A stretch of DNA of 64,000 nt, taken from Cyanoderma ruficeps. Its lineage: Eukaryota > Chordata > Aves > Passeriformes > Timaliidae. The stretch covers positions 5,168,081 through 5,232,080 of the forward strand of contig VZDJ01000219.1 of NCBI GenBank assembly GCA_008694505.1, in the 5' to 3' direction. The notes below the pieces were generated by a model. That model did not search any database. It had not been told where the DNA came from and saw nothing but the letters and a program-made list of their open reading frames with translations. Each line of letters opens with the position of its first letter. The first letter of the stretch is position 1. Below, one piece after another: positions 43,401-55,772 of this stretch. The translations under genes and the position numbers were made by a program.

Positions 43401-46400
43401 CTTACTATAAATAGGATCTCTTGGCCATATTGTAGCATCTGGCACTGGCTGCTGCTGGTGACAGAAGAACTCAGCCCAGGCTCAGGCTGTTACAGTTATT
43501 AGGGAAATAAAATTTCAGGTAAGCTAGAATTTTAGAACCAAAGTATTCCTCTTGTAAAAATACATGAAAGTGTTCACATGAGCTGTAAGCTGTATGTGTC
43601 TAAAATGGAGATACACTTTAAAATAGTAAATAAATGCACCCTGTTTCAGTAAGATGGAAATAATCTTACTAAAACTTCCTTAAATTAAGCAGAAGCAGCC
43701 ATGCATTTCTGCTGTATATTATATGGCCACACAGAATATTCCAGTGCATGTTTACATTACTGACTGTTACAGATAGTGATTTTCAGCTGCTGTGTCTTTC
43801 CTGGCTTTCCAGGGATCCACTTCAGCCCTCTGGAGACAAGGAAGCTGGTAAGTCACTGGAAACTCAGCCAGCTTTTTGTTCTTGAGAATGGGCTCAGTAG
43901 ATTGAGCCTGAAGCTCAGTAAATTACTGAGAGGGTTGAGGCTTTATATCCTTGTCAGGATGTGTGGGCAGTATTTCCAATGGTAAATACAGCTGCAAGGA
44001 CTGCAGCAGAGTTTCTGCAGGAGAGTGTGTTGGGATCCTGATTGTACTTGGAGCACTATTAGCATGTGGCAGAGGGAGAGGGATTGTCTTTTAACACTAA
44101 ACTGTGGGACTTGTACGTTTTGGGGCTCTATGTAGGAGGGAAACTCAGTGGTGATTTTTTCCATCTTATGTATAAAGTTCAAATACTTGTTCCCTTCTGT
44201 CTCTAGACATCCTGCCTGCCTAGCTGGAGGATAAAGGGATTATTAATCAGGAGTTCTTTTTACACTACAGCTCAATAAAAGCTTCAGTGTCTCTTTTTTA
44301 TATTTTAATCTAGGTTCTAAAGAACCATCTCACCCCGAGGGGCATTCCACTGATATTTGCAAACTATTTTGCTCTTGTTAAAGCACCTGTTTTAGAGGTA
44401 CAGCTGTGTGGTAATTGTTTAAGCTTGACAGAACCCCTTCCAGTTTCAAGTCTTACCAATGGTGAGGGTTATCTTTAGGCACATTCTTCCTTTAGGGCTT
44501 TGCTTTGGTTATCTAGGTATTTTTGAGAACGAGTGCTGTTTTTCAAGCCGGGAGATACAGGAATAAATAATTTTAAATGTTCTTTATGATGGAGAAAGTG
44601 ATTTCTAGACATGTGCTTTTTTGGGGTCTTCTAGTAATATGTGCTGCTCCTTTATTGAGAGAATAATTTGCCAGGTTCCTGAGATAAGAAAGGCCTCAGG
44701 CTGACTGCAGAGTAGTATTTCCTGAAGCATTCCACATCAGCCCAGACTCTGTTCTCTGTGGCAGTGACTTTAAATGGTATCCTGAGATTTGTTTCCTTTC
44801 ACATAATTTTTGGCAGTGCCATTCATCAAGGGAATTACAATAAACCAGGAGTTGTAAATGGGTAGCTTGATACAAAGATGCTTCATGAGCCAGTTCTTCT
44901 GCAGAGCTATTGCACAGTAAAAATGGGACATACTTTCTAACAAAGGCATAATTGTTTCTTGAAGGAGGCTAATTTCTTGAAATAAAGTGCAAAGAGACTC
45001 AGAGATATTTATTAATGTGTAGCCAGAGACCACTACAGCTTTTTAAAGTGGAGACTGGAGTAAGGTGAAGGAGGAACATGAAAGTTATTTTTACATTGGT
45101 ATTTCCAGTCAAAAGTTTTAGCCACAGAACTTTTTTCTCCAGAGCAGGTAGCTTTGTGTACAGCTTGGCTGAGCCCAGGAAAGTGGATCTCTTGCCAAAT
45201 TGTGTCAGTTCTTGGGAGCAACGCAGCCAGCAAATTCCTGATCCTAATAGTTCTGCACAAGGCTTTTTAAAGTTGTTCCTCAGCAGTGCATCAAGCCAGC
45301 CTGACCAAAACCTGATATTAATGAAACAGCATGGTTTGATGTTTGTTCATTTCTGGCATTCTGCAAGGTTTTTTGTCAATATTTGTAAAACTCCTGGAAT
45401 TTCACCACCTCAAAGTCTATCCTCCAAAAGAGCATTAGCTGGACCTCATTTTGTAATAGGTCCAGCTTTTTATCTTTTCCAGTTATCTGATGCATTTAAA
45501 AAGCTTTCATGCCATAATTTTTAAGACTACTCAAATTCTTAAACATCTGAATGTTACTGTGCTTTTATTAAGCTAATTTCTGCCCTTTAATGTCCTTATA
45601 AGTTTTGCTTTTTCATAAAAATCCATCTCTCCTGTAATCTCTGGAAGAGTAGGGTTTTGGCTTTTTGGTTGCATTCATTAGCTTGAGTGCACCAAGTTTT
45701 AATAAATACTTCACTTTGATTTATGCACAGTTTTCTCTAGACTTTGATGACTTTGGCTTGTGTTTTGAAATATATTGCTGTTTTCTAAAGTACTTCTTTT
45801 TGCCAAAATCTGTTTTGCATTTCCTGTCATGTAAGTTTTTATGTACCTTCCAGTGCTTAAAGTCAATTTTCATGTTGGAAACAGAGACATGCAAGTGACA
45901 AGATTCCACTGAGCACTTCTGGAACTTGGAGATAGTTTTGACAATTTCTCCAAGCCCTCCTTGCCACCATTCTCTAGGTCTCCCAAATGCTTCTCCAGGT
46001 AGGAATGTGGTGCTCCTAAAACACCCAGCATGTCCTTGTTAGCTCTGAATAAAGCAGTGCTGCAAGCTGGGTCTGTACAGTGTCTGAAGGAGCTGATAAT
46101 CAGAGGGTTGGCAGTCCATCCAGTGATTATTTACTTAAATTATCACCTGATCTGAAGGAATTAACTTGGATTGATATTCCCAGCATGCTAGGTGCATGTG
46201 AGTGCAGAGAATGATGAAATAATTTGAAAACCATTGGGGTGCTTGTGTCTGCCTGGCTTTGTGCCTTGGAAAGTTTTCCCCTGCTCTGGTGGGACCTCTG
46301 CCTAGCCCTTGCTTCACCTTAACTTCTTCCCGTCACCAGTGGAGCAGGGAACATGAACAGTGGAGTGAAAAAGCCCTCTGCTCATTTTTTCTCTTGTTTT

Positions 46401-49400
46401 TCAGAAGGAGTTAAAGCTCATTACAAAATGAGCTAACAGGTGAAGGGTCACCCTTATTGCCTTTCCTGCTGGCATATCCTGTGGTGGCTGGGAGCTCGTG
46501 GTGACTTGAGAATTTGGCATCACGAGGTTGCCCTGCCTGTCCTGGCCATCACGAGGTCAACACTGTCAGTGCGCACTTGGCTTCCTCCCAGCCTGCAGCA
46601 TCGCTTCCTCCCTGTGGGATGGCCTGGGTTGTCTGGGGATAGCTGCAGTCTTTTGCCTCACTGGGCAAAGGGTGGCCCTTGGAACAGTCACTTTCTTGGT
46701 TCCCCTCCCTGCATTTCAGCTCCTTCCTCTAAATTAGAAATCTTTCTGAGGAGAGGTTGGAGTGAGTGAATCATGTACATATAGATATACTCACGTGGAA
46801 ATGCTTCACAATTGGGTTACGCTGGCAAGTATTGTAAGAAGGTGTTTCTACACACCCTTGGGTTCTGTTTCTTCCCTCTCCTACTGCAGGTGAGATCATG
46901 AGGCATGAGGATGTACCAAGAGCATGGGATGTATGTACCTGCGTGTGCACTGCGATGTCTTCTCCTTTTCTGAAACAATTCCACCATTTGTTTTTGGGTG
47001 ACTGAGGGTGTGTTTACATGTCTCATGTTACAAGCCTTGCTGACTTGGGATGGTCAGCTCCTGTGGTTGACTGATAGATTGTCCTAGTGTTTTCAAAGGG
47101 CTTTATCCCTTGCTCTGTGTATACTCTGTATATGCTTCGAGTTAGTGTATGCTCATGGTGACAGCTTGGATGAATCCAAGCTTCTGTTCTGGAATGAACC
47201 GGACCAGTGTGACTTGGAGCCTGAAACTTGTGTTGTAATTTTGGCTGAATGCTGTAGGTGACCATTTTAGCAGTGTGTTTTACAAGTGGAAAGTAACGCA
47301 TGTGGTGGTTTCGTGCTCAGTGGTTTGTGTTCCCTCCAAGTGCTACATCTGAAGCTGGATGTCTGCGGGATCACATGTTTGTGAGTAACGTTAGGAAAAA
47401 TGCAAAGCTCAGTTGCAGCAGCAAATCCACAGAGTGGCTGTGCTGGGCTTCCAGAATCAGCCAAGAGCAGAATTTGTCTCTCAGGACTTGAAAAATTTTG
47501 TGTTTATGGTGTTAGATGGAGAACCTTAATCTGTAAAATATCTGTTAGAGGAAGAAAGTTACACTCATTAAAAACAGGAAATAATTTTATAAATCAGCAA
47601 TTGGTTTACTAATGCACCGGCTGCTCCACCTTGCCGTGGGTAGTAGCAGAATTAATATATGGGAAATATTCAAATGTGGGAAATATATTTGCACAAAATT
47701 ATGTTGTGCCTAAGGAATGTGACCATAAACACTACATTCAATCATTAATTTCTAACAATACCTGCCCAAATATGTTCTGCTTCATAGACATGTGAGTGAT
47801 TATTATGTAGTCTTTGTATTGAAAAAGATTTATTTATTTTTACAACAGTGCATGGTTAACAATGTTGCTTAGTGCTCACTGAAGCTTTTACTTGAGTTGA
47901 TTCTGCACATTTGTGTAAATGATCTTTTTCTTCTCTGAAACTGATAGCTTCTTGAGATACTATTATTCAGAACACAATATATTGCAGAGAAGCTTGTTCG
48001 AACATGTGAATTGTGGCATGAAATACTCCATGCACTACATATAGAGTATTAACAATGCATGTATGTGAGATGCATCTACAGGTAAAATGTGATTGCAATA
48101 AAGTTTTTTGTGTGTGTGCCTCACTCTCAGCGCCTTTAAATGTTTTTTCCCTTGCTCCAGCTAAAATGTCAGCAAAACATAAAATTTGTAATAGTACCAG
48201 AAACCTTCTAGTCTTTCAGTTTGTGTGATATACACAGTTGGGAAGAAATGGGAACCAAATTACAGTTCTCTTCCATCTGTTTTAGTTGATAAATGAAGAA
48301 ACTTTGCAGTTCAGCCCTGACTTTAGATCCTGGCCTTGTGCCTGCTTAAGCCAGAACAGTATCTTCACCCCAGTTCCTGTGTCATTTCCCACTCAAAGAG
48401 AGAGAAGGTAAACTGTTTGAGCATTGCCCAAGGAACTGTTACCTTGCTATATGCCTTATTTTGTTTTAATTTAGGCTCAGGAGCTATGGAAATGGTGGCT
48501 CACACAGGGCAGTGCTTGGTCTTGCACTCCCCTCAGTAATTTCTAAACCTTTTGATTGATATCTGTTGTGCTTGGTGGAGAGTGTGAGAATAGAGGTTTG
48601 AGTGAGCTGAGTTTCTCTAACTTTAGTGAAGAGGCTGTGGGTGCTGTTGGGTGTCCTCTGCTCGTTAGTACCTGTGGAGCTCTGAGCTGGCTGCACTTTG
48701 TCCATTTCTATTTCCAATGGCTGCGTCCCTGGGGACAGCCAGAGTATGGGCATGTTGCAGGAAGACAGTAGTCATGTGGTTCCATAATTTGCCTTGCATA
48801 GTTTGCAGGGAACAGCTGTAGTGTAACCTCAAGAAAGGCCAGTCCTGGACTGCTGTGAATACCAGATTATCAAAACCTCTGTTAGCTAAATTATTCTGCT
48901 TTCTGAAGAGTATTAAAGCACACACTGTCTGCTACATACTCACATTTCTCTTGTCTCATGCATGTCCAAGGTTAAAATCAGGCCTCCAAAGCCTGTGTAT
49001 TCAGCACTTGGTTTGTCATGTTTGTGGGTAATTATGGAGAACTTCAGTCAGGCAGAAGGAAGCACATCACATGTGAGCAGTTCAGTGGGAAATGAATGAG
49101 ATTCTTGATGAATATACTTGCACTCTCCCCGCACTGCCCCCGTGAAGCCTTACCTAGAAAATGTTCTTTCTCCAGTGCCATTTGGAGAGTTGGCTGAATG
49201 GTTTGTTTACTCCTTTTCATGAAACTTGATACCAGAAATTTGTAGCGAAAAACTGTGTTAGTTCAGGTGTTAAGGAAGAATGGGTGCAGATGATAAGCCG
49301 TGTGGTGGGGTGTGCAGGGAACAGGCTGTGGAGCTTGGGGGAGCGTGTGCTCCTTCTCAGAAGCTTGTTCTAGTTGAATGACATTATCTGAACATCTGAG

Positions 49401-51124
49401 AAGCTGTTAGGGAAGAAGTCTGCCAGAATTTTCTTGTTCCTACAGGAAAAATAACAGTATTACCCCTTAAGACAGAGTTAAAGAAATGCCTCAAATGTCA
49501 GGACACTGAATTGGCTTACAGTGCTAACTGTTGTTTCTATTTAAAGGCAGCCCAAACTCTGACATAGAACTTAAATAGTCAGACAGAAAAAAGTGGTTGG
49601 TTTTTTCAGTACTTAAACGTATTTCAGCTGCTGTGAGTTACTGGAAATTACTCTACTTGCTCAGTAGAAAAGGAAATTGTTCTACCGACAGCATGGAGTA
49701 CTGAGAAGCTGTGAAAATGAGCATGATGGTTTCTTGACTGGGTATATTTACTAGTCATACAGGAGATGCTATCATGAACTGCTGACCTCTATTTTTTTCC
49801 AAAACAGACATAGTAAAAAAGCGTAGAATTTTTTAAAAAAATCAATCAAAGCAACTTTAACTTCTTTTGAAACTATGACAGAATTTTATCTTTATATAAA
49901 TAAATGTTTATCAAACTTTTTTCAGATAAGCAAAAATATCGCTTTGTAATAAGACTAATTTATTTTACTTTCTTCAAATTTTAATAGTTTTTTTTTCCCA
50001 TATCTTTTCTGCAGTTATCAATAAATGAATAATTTTGGTTAGCCTGAATATGTGGCTACTTTAAAATGTGTCATCAGATTTTCAATTGAAGAATGCTCAG
50101 AAACTGCTGGGTAGCTTATGTTTGTGTATTGTGTAAGGCTTTTTCTCACATTGGGGTCAGAAGATAAGACACCAGGTATTATGGGTTTATGTTTCCTTGT
50201 TTGGGATTTTGTTGGGGTTTTCCCCCACCTGGGTTTAGTAAACTAAACTCATTTAGACACTGGTCTTTTCTATTAGTAGCTAGCGGGACAAGTAAGCTGA
50301 ATTGCACTCAGGAGGTGACATTAGTCTATGTCCATACTGGAGAAAAAAAACATGCAGGATAATGTAAGATTCAGTTATGGCAGTTGTTCTCATCAGTATG
50401 GATAGAGAAGACAGAGGAGAAGAAAATATAGAGGGAACGGGGAATTTGACAAGAAATTGTTTTTTATATGAAAATAAAAATAGAGAAACTTAAACATTAA
50501 GGCAAATACCAAACACCCAGTTCTACGAGGTCCTCAGCATCCTCATTGGGGTTTGAATGCTTTCAGTGCCAAAGCCTTGAGCTTTGCTGAAGGATGTTCA
50601 TGCTGGAAGAAAAGAGATCAGAAGAAGAGGAAAGACCTCAGTGTTAGATCTGTGTCATGTTCGCATATATTTGTCTGTGTCAGACAAAATACATATCCGT
50701 CTATATCTGAAAATATACCCAGGTGCCTTCATTTGCTGTCATGGCTCTGGGTGTGCAAGCACCTGTCTCAACCCACAATAATCAGGATACCACAAAGCAG
50801 AAACCTGCCTGCCTTGCTCAGCTGCTGTCTGTGAGAGGAGGACTTCGGTGCTTCCCCCAGCAGTGAGACAGGTAAATTCATTACCTGTGTGCACTGTGTA
50901 GACAAGCCTAAATTGCTACAATGTAACACTGGACCAAAAAAACCCTTTGCTTCTTAGCTCAGAACCTCGATGCTAAGGTTTCTGTGGTTTTGGGGGTGCT
51001 GTATAAATATAAGCATTTTGGAGTTGCCCTGTTTTCAGAAGGTTACAAAGGTACATGTGCAAGTGTAGTTGGAAGCAGTTATGTGATGCTGCTGTGATTA
51101 CATACATTTTACAGGATATAATGA

Positions 51125-51210
51125 TTTTGTGGGCATGGTGCTATTTGGTCCAAGGTTGGACTTGATGATCTTGGAGGACTTTTCCAACCTTAGTGATTCT
51201 GTGATTCATT
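51125..51210 (+). repeat. CR1 LINE 3' end fragment
   Basis: 'aaggttggacttgatgatct', 'gaggacttttccaacctt' and 'agtgattctgtgattc' are the last about 85 bp of a CR1 element. Confidence 0.85.
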
Positions 51211-52189
51211 TGGCTTGGGATTTTTTTGTTCCTTGTAATGTTCTCCCTCATTGTCACTGTCCCTGTTTGGTGCTCTGCTTTGGGAATTTGGATTTACACG
51301 CATGCACTCAAACACAGAAGAAGAAGAAGAGAATTAAAGCCCATCTCACTTTTCGTTCTATTCTTCTGCTCTCTTCTTAGTGCTGTCCTGTCTGATGCCT
51401 GCAGTGCTGCCTCTCTGCTCTGAAGGGTTGCCCTGGGTGCTGTGTTGTCCCTTCCTCCTCCTGCCACAAACAGAGGGGTGCATCCTGTTTGGGGTTACTG
51501 TTGTGTCACATCAGGTGACACGCATGAGCAGGAGAAGAGGAAAGGGAAATGAAAAGCAAAGGGAGCAAGTACTTTGCCAACAGCGCCTTTAGAAAGACCA
51601 CGAAAAGAAACCCAAATAAACCAGTCCAAAATGTCCTGGTGGCATTGACAGGTATTGCTGTCTAGCACATGAGCCTTTCTTTCCTTTTGATGCAATGGAA
51701 TAAATAGCTTTGTGTGTTGCTATGGCTGGTTCACAGCAGGTTACCTGCAGCTCTAGGCTTCCTTGGGTTCCACAATTTAAGGATGCTCATGTGAACAGAC
51801 TGAAATCTGCTGGCAAGCTGTGGTGGCTGGGAGTGTCTGGAATTATGTTTATATCAATTCTGTTACTACCAGCAAAGAGGGGTTTATTGAACATACACTA
51901 AATATACATATATATCATGATTAAGTACAGCCTCTCCCAGTAGAACAACGTAGGTTTTATCAAGTGATTCTGTTGATTCTGTCAGGCAGAGCTGGTTTGG
52001 ACTGTATGTTCCAGCTCAGTTCCGTGATAAGGAAGGTGTGTGTTTGGAGTGAGTTTCAGTGCTGATACCCAGGGAGGGCATGTTGAGCTGAACCTGCAAT
52101 TTTCTTTATCAGAGACAAGGATTTTTAGCAGTAAGAAAAGCTCTGAGGCGTGTAAAGGCTAAGTTCAGCTGATGCTTGAAGCTGCCATG

Positions 52190-53785
52190 TAGGCCGTGTC
52201 AGAGAACTGCTGAGCTTCTTGACTGTTCAAAAATCTATGGGCCCAGATGGGATCCACCCCAGGGTGATGAGGGAGCTGACAGATGAGCTTGCAAAGCCTC
52301 TCTCCATCACTTATCAACCCTGGCTCACTGGTGAGGTTTCAGATGACTGGAAGCTGGCCAGTGTGACTCCCATTCACAAAAAGGGTGGGAAGGAGGATCC
52401 TGGTAATTACAAGCCAGTTAGCCTGACCTCAGTATCTGGTGAGGTACTGGAGCAGTTTATATTGAGTGCCACTATGCAACACCTACAGGATGGCCAGGGT
52501 ATCAGACCCAGCCAGCATGGATTTAGAGGGTTAGCTCATGTTTCACCAACCTGGTCTCCTTTTATGACCAGGTGACCCACCTGGTAGATGCAGGAAAGGC
52601 TGTGGATGTTGTCTATGTGGACTTCAGCAAGGCTTTGACACTGTCTCCCACAGCACACTCCTGGATAAGCTGGCAGCCCGGGACTTAGAGAGGAGCACTC
52701 TCTGCTGGGTTAGGAACGGCTCCATGGCCAGGCCCAGAGAGTGGTGGTGAATGGTGCTGCATCCAGCTGGCAGCCAGGCACCAGTGGTGACTTCAGGTGT
52801 CTGTGCTGGGGCCAGCTCTGTTCAGTATTTTATTGGTGACATGGATGAGGGGATTGAGGCTTTCATTAGCAAATTTGCAGATGACACTAAGCTGGGAGCT
52901 TAGTGTGTCAATCTGTTGGAAGGTAGGAGGGCTTTGCCTAGAGACCTGGAATGACTGGATGGATGGGCAGAGTCCAACAGGATGAGGTTTAATAAGTCCA
53001 AGTGCTGAGTCCTGCATTTTGGCCACAAAACCCCCTGCAATGTTATGGGCTGGAGATGGTGTGGCTCAACAGTGCCCAGACAGAAAGGGACCTGGGGGTG
53101 CTGGTGACAGCAGCTGAACATGAGCCAGGGTGTGCCCTGATGGCCATGAAGGCCAGCAGCATCCTGGCCTGGATCAGGAATGGTGTGTCCAACAGGAGCA
53201 GGGAGGTCATTCTTCCCATGTACTCGGCCCTGGTGAGGCCACACCTTGAGTGCTGCGTCCAGCTCTGGCCCCTCAGTTTAGGAAGGACGTTGAGACACTT
53301 GAGCATGTCCAGAGGAGGCAACGAGGCTGGTGAGGGGCTTGGAACACAAACCCTGTGAGGAACGGCTGAGGGAGCTGGGGCTGTTTAGCCTGGAGAAAAG
53401 GAGCCTCAGGGGTGACCTTATCACCCTCTACAACTCTCTGAAAGGTGGCTGTGGTCAGATGGGGGTTGGTCTCTTTCTCCAGGCAGCAGCTGACAGAACG
53501 AGAGGACACAGTCTTAAGCTGTTCCAAGGGAAATACCAGTTGGATATTAGGAGAAAGTTTTTTACAGAAAGAGTGATTAAGTACTGGAAGGTCTGCCCGA
53601 GGAAGTGGTGGAGTCACAATCCCACCACTAAGGTCACCACCAAGTGACCAACACTGGTGTGAGGCACACTGGATGTGTCTAAAAAAAGACTGGATGTGGC
53701 CCTTGGTGCCATGGTTTAGTTGAGGTGTTTAGGGCTGGGTTGGACTCAGTGATCTTCCAACCTAGTGGTTCTGTGATTCTGTATC
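52190..53785 (+). mobile_element. 5'-truncated CR1 LINE with decayed reverse transcriptase
   Basis: This is the reverse-transcriptase half of a chicken-repeat-1 non-LTR retrotransposon. Recognisable blocks across several frames are PDGIHPRVMRELTDELAKPL (about 52240), GNYKPVSLTSVSG, the catalytic KFADDTKL (52871-52894), REVILPMYSALVRPHLEC and [18 protein letters not shown]. Reading-frame breaks and lost codons separate them, so it is not functional. The 3' end at about 53760-53785 has the CR1 tail (tggttctgtgattctg). The inserted copy reads in the same direction as FNIP1. Confidence 0.9.
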
Positions 53786-55591
53786 TGTCATGTGGGGTTC
53801 TCAGTAATACTTGACCTGTTCTGTCTTTCAGCTGTGGAAAATCCCTCTAGATGGATAGTTGTATTGAAGAGCTTGGGCAATGGCCAGTCCTACACTGTAT
53901 TTTCCATTCCTACCATTCTTGGAAACCCAAAACCATGAGCATGTAATGATACGTAGAAAACTGAAGAGGATAGGAGAAAGCCTCAGGGTACAGACCTGCC
54001 TGTGGCAATGAGCAAAGCACAATGGAGCAAACCCAGTAGAGCAATTTGTTAAGTTTGGTTTAAAGGTTGAGCTGGCCTTAGCTGATAGCTAAATGCATTT
54101 TTACATGTTCTTCTGCTATGAGGAACCAAAATGTTTGGGACCTCACAGTTAAGGTGCATTTGCTTGAAGGTGCCAGGCTGCTCCAGTATTCTGATAGTCT
54201 GTATTTTTTCCCCAATTTTAATCAAGTTGTGGCTTGTTCAAGCATCTGATTTTTATTTGTCCTTATGGGTTACATAAAAGTGAAGTCAACCAATGTCTTT
54301 AGTGTCTGCTCTATATAAATCTACCTGAAATAGTTTCAGGTCACCTTTACATGCTTAATTTGGAAAACAGTTGAGCAGCATGACTCTTGCCTTGGAGAAT
54401 TAAGCAGTCTAGCCTCCTCACAGTAGTCTTGGGGCTCTTGCAATATCTGCACAAATCAAGATCTCATCCCTTCTGCAAGTTAAGTAGGGGCCTGTTTGAC
54501 TCGTAGAGCCAGTAAGGGAGGGATGTTCAGTGCATGGGTTATAGCCAAGTTAGAAAAGTCTTCCCTCCTGAAAAGCACCTGTAGGATAGATCCAGTCCAC
54601 CTAGATATTTGTTAGTGTTACTTGGTAGATCTGTGAAGTCATTCTGGATTCAGAATTGTTTCTGGTTCAGAGCTTGGCAATAGTCTTGAAATGCAGTCTA
54701 CTTTATGGTTAGGGGTTTCGAGGGTTATCAAAAGAGATGGGTTAAAGTCTTCTGGGTTTATGGCAGCAGGTAACCACTCTGTGTGCAGAAAGATTGCAGA
54801 ATTTGGCCACATCAGACATTTGAAGGTGTTGGAGGATACTTAGATGGCAAGTGACCAACGCTGGTGTGCGGCAGTTGTTGATTCATGGAGAGTATCTATC
54901 ATTAGGACTTGTGGGATGTTGATATTAATGAGCATCACATAGGGCAGCCGGGGATTTCATTCCACAGATATGAATTTGTTATACTTGCTTGTAAAATCAT
55001 CCTCTGTCTTTAGTTTGCAGTTGTTCCTGTGTAACTGAGATGGGGTTTTGGTGAAAGCTGATGGGGGCCATAAGACTGAGTCAGCACTGTGCTTAGGTAT
55101 ATGCTGTAAGTCTGTAAGTAGTTTGACTGCTCCCAATGAACCTGATGATGTGCTTAGCACTAGGCATGTGTTTTAAATAAATGCTGAAATGTACACGAAC
55201 GAGGAGGGTGAGACTACAAGCACACAATGTTTAAAATCAAAGGTTTAGGGGGTTGTATTCTTCAGGAAAAAATGCTTTTGGCATTTAATGCATTTCAGTG
55301 ACATACTGAGCTTGAATGTCACCTTCATTGAAAAAATGATCATCATCTATTAATTTTATGTGACTGTCTTGATAAATGACCTGGTAACATAGCAAGCTGA
55401 AGTTCACTGTAGTCCTCTACAACCCCAGGCTTTGGGCTGAGAGCAGCATCTTGGGATTATCCCTACGTCAAACCTTGTTTGAACGGAGTACATATAAATA
55501 ATTGTCTGCCAGCTTTTCCTATTACAAACATACACAGTTTGTGAAATTGGTTTACCATGTCCTGAAAATTTCTTTGATATTTTTAAAGCCT

Positions 55592-55605
55592 GTTGCTATG
55601 GGAAC
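55592..55605 (+). promoter_or_regulatory. RFX X-box-like element
   Basis: GTTGCTATGGGAAC resembles the RFX X-box (GTNRCY, 0-3 bases, RGYAAC) with one mismatch. It lies 168 bp upstream of the candidate micropeptide ATG, and a TATAAATA lies 100 bp further upstream (55493). Functional use is inference. Confidence 0.3.
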
Positions 55606-55772
55606 CAGACCCCATAACAGAAAAGCTTTTTGGTGCTAAGGAGGCCAAGAAATTAACTTAACAACAGGAATAAAGCCACGGGAAAATAGCTTGTATTCTT
55701 TTTCCAAAAGCGAACAAAAAAAACCCAGAAGAAAGCCTGATATCCTAAAGCAGCTTGGACCTGGATTACCAG

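Noticed and set aside
43813..43847. A 35-bp exon-like block with good acceptor and GTAAGT donor in FNIP1 intron 1
   Set aside because: Insertion between FNIP1 exons 1 and 2 would shift the frame, and it has no protein resemblance. It might be a non-coding alternative exon only.
44319..44397. Exon-like block between a ctag acceptor and GTACAG donor
   Set aside because: Every reading phase meets a stop or gives no recognisable peptide; likely chance.
45078..45524. 148-codon ORF in FNIP1 intron 1
   Set aside because: No recognisable motif, no splice sites fitting its frame.
52219..53647. Several 100-118-codon ORFs taken as separate genes
   Set aside because: They are broken pieces of a single CR1 reverse transcriptase.
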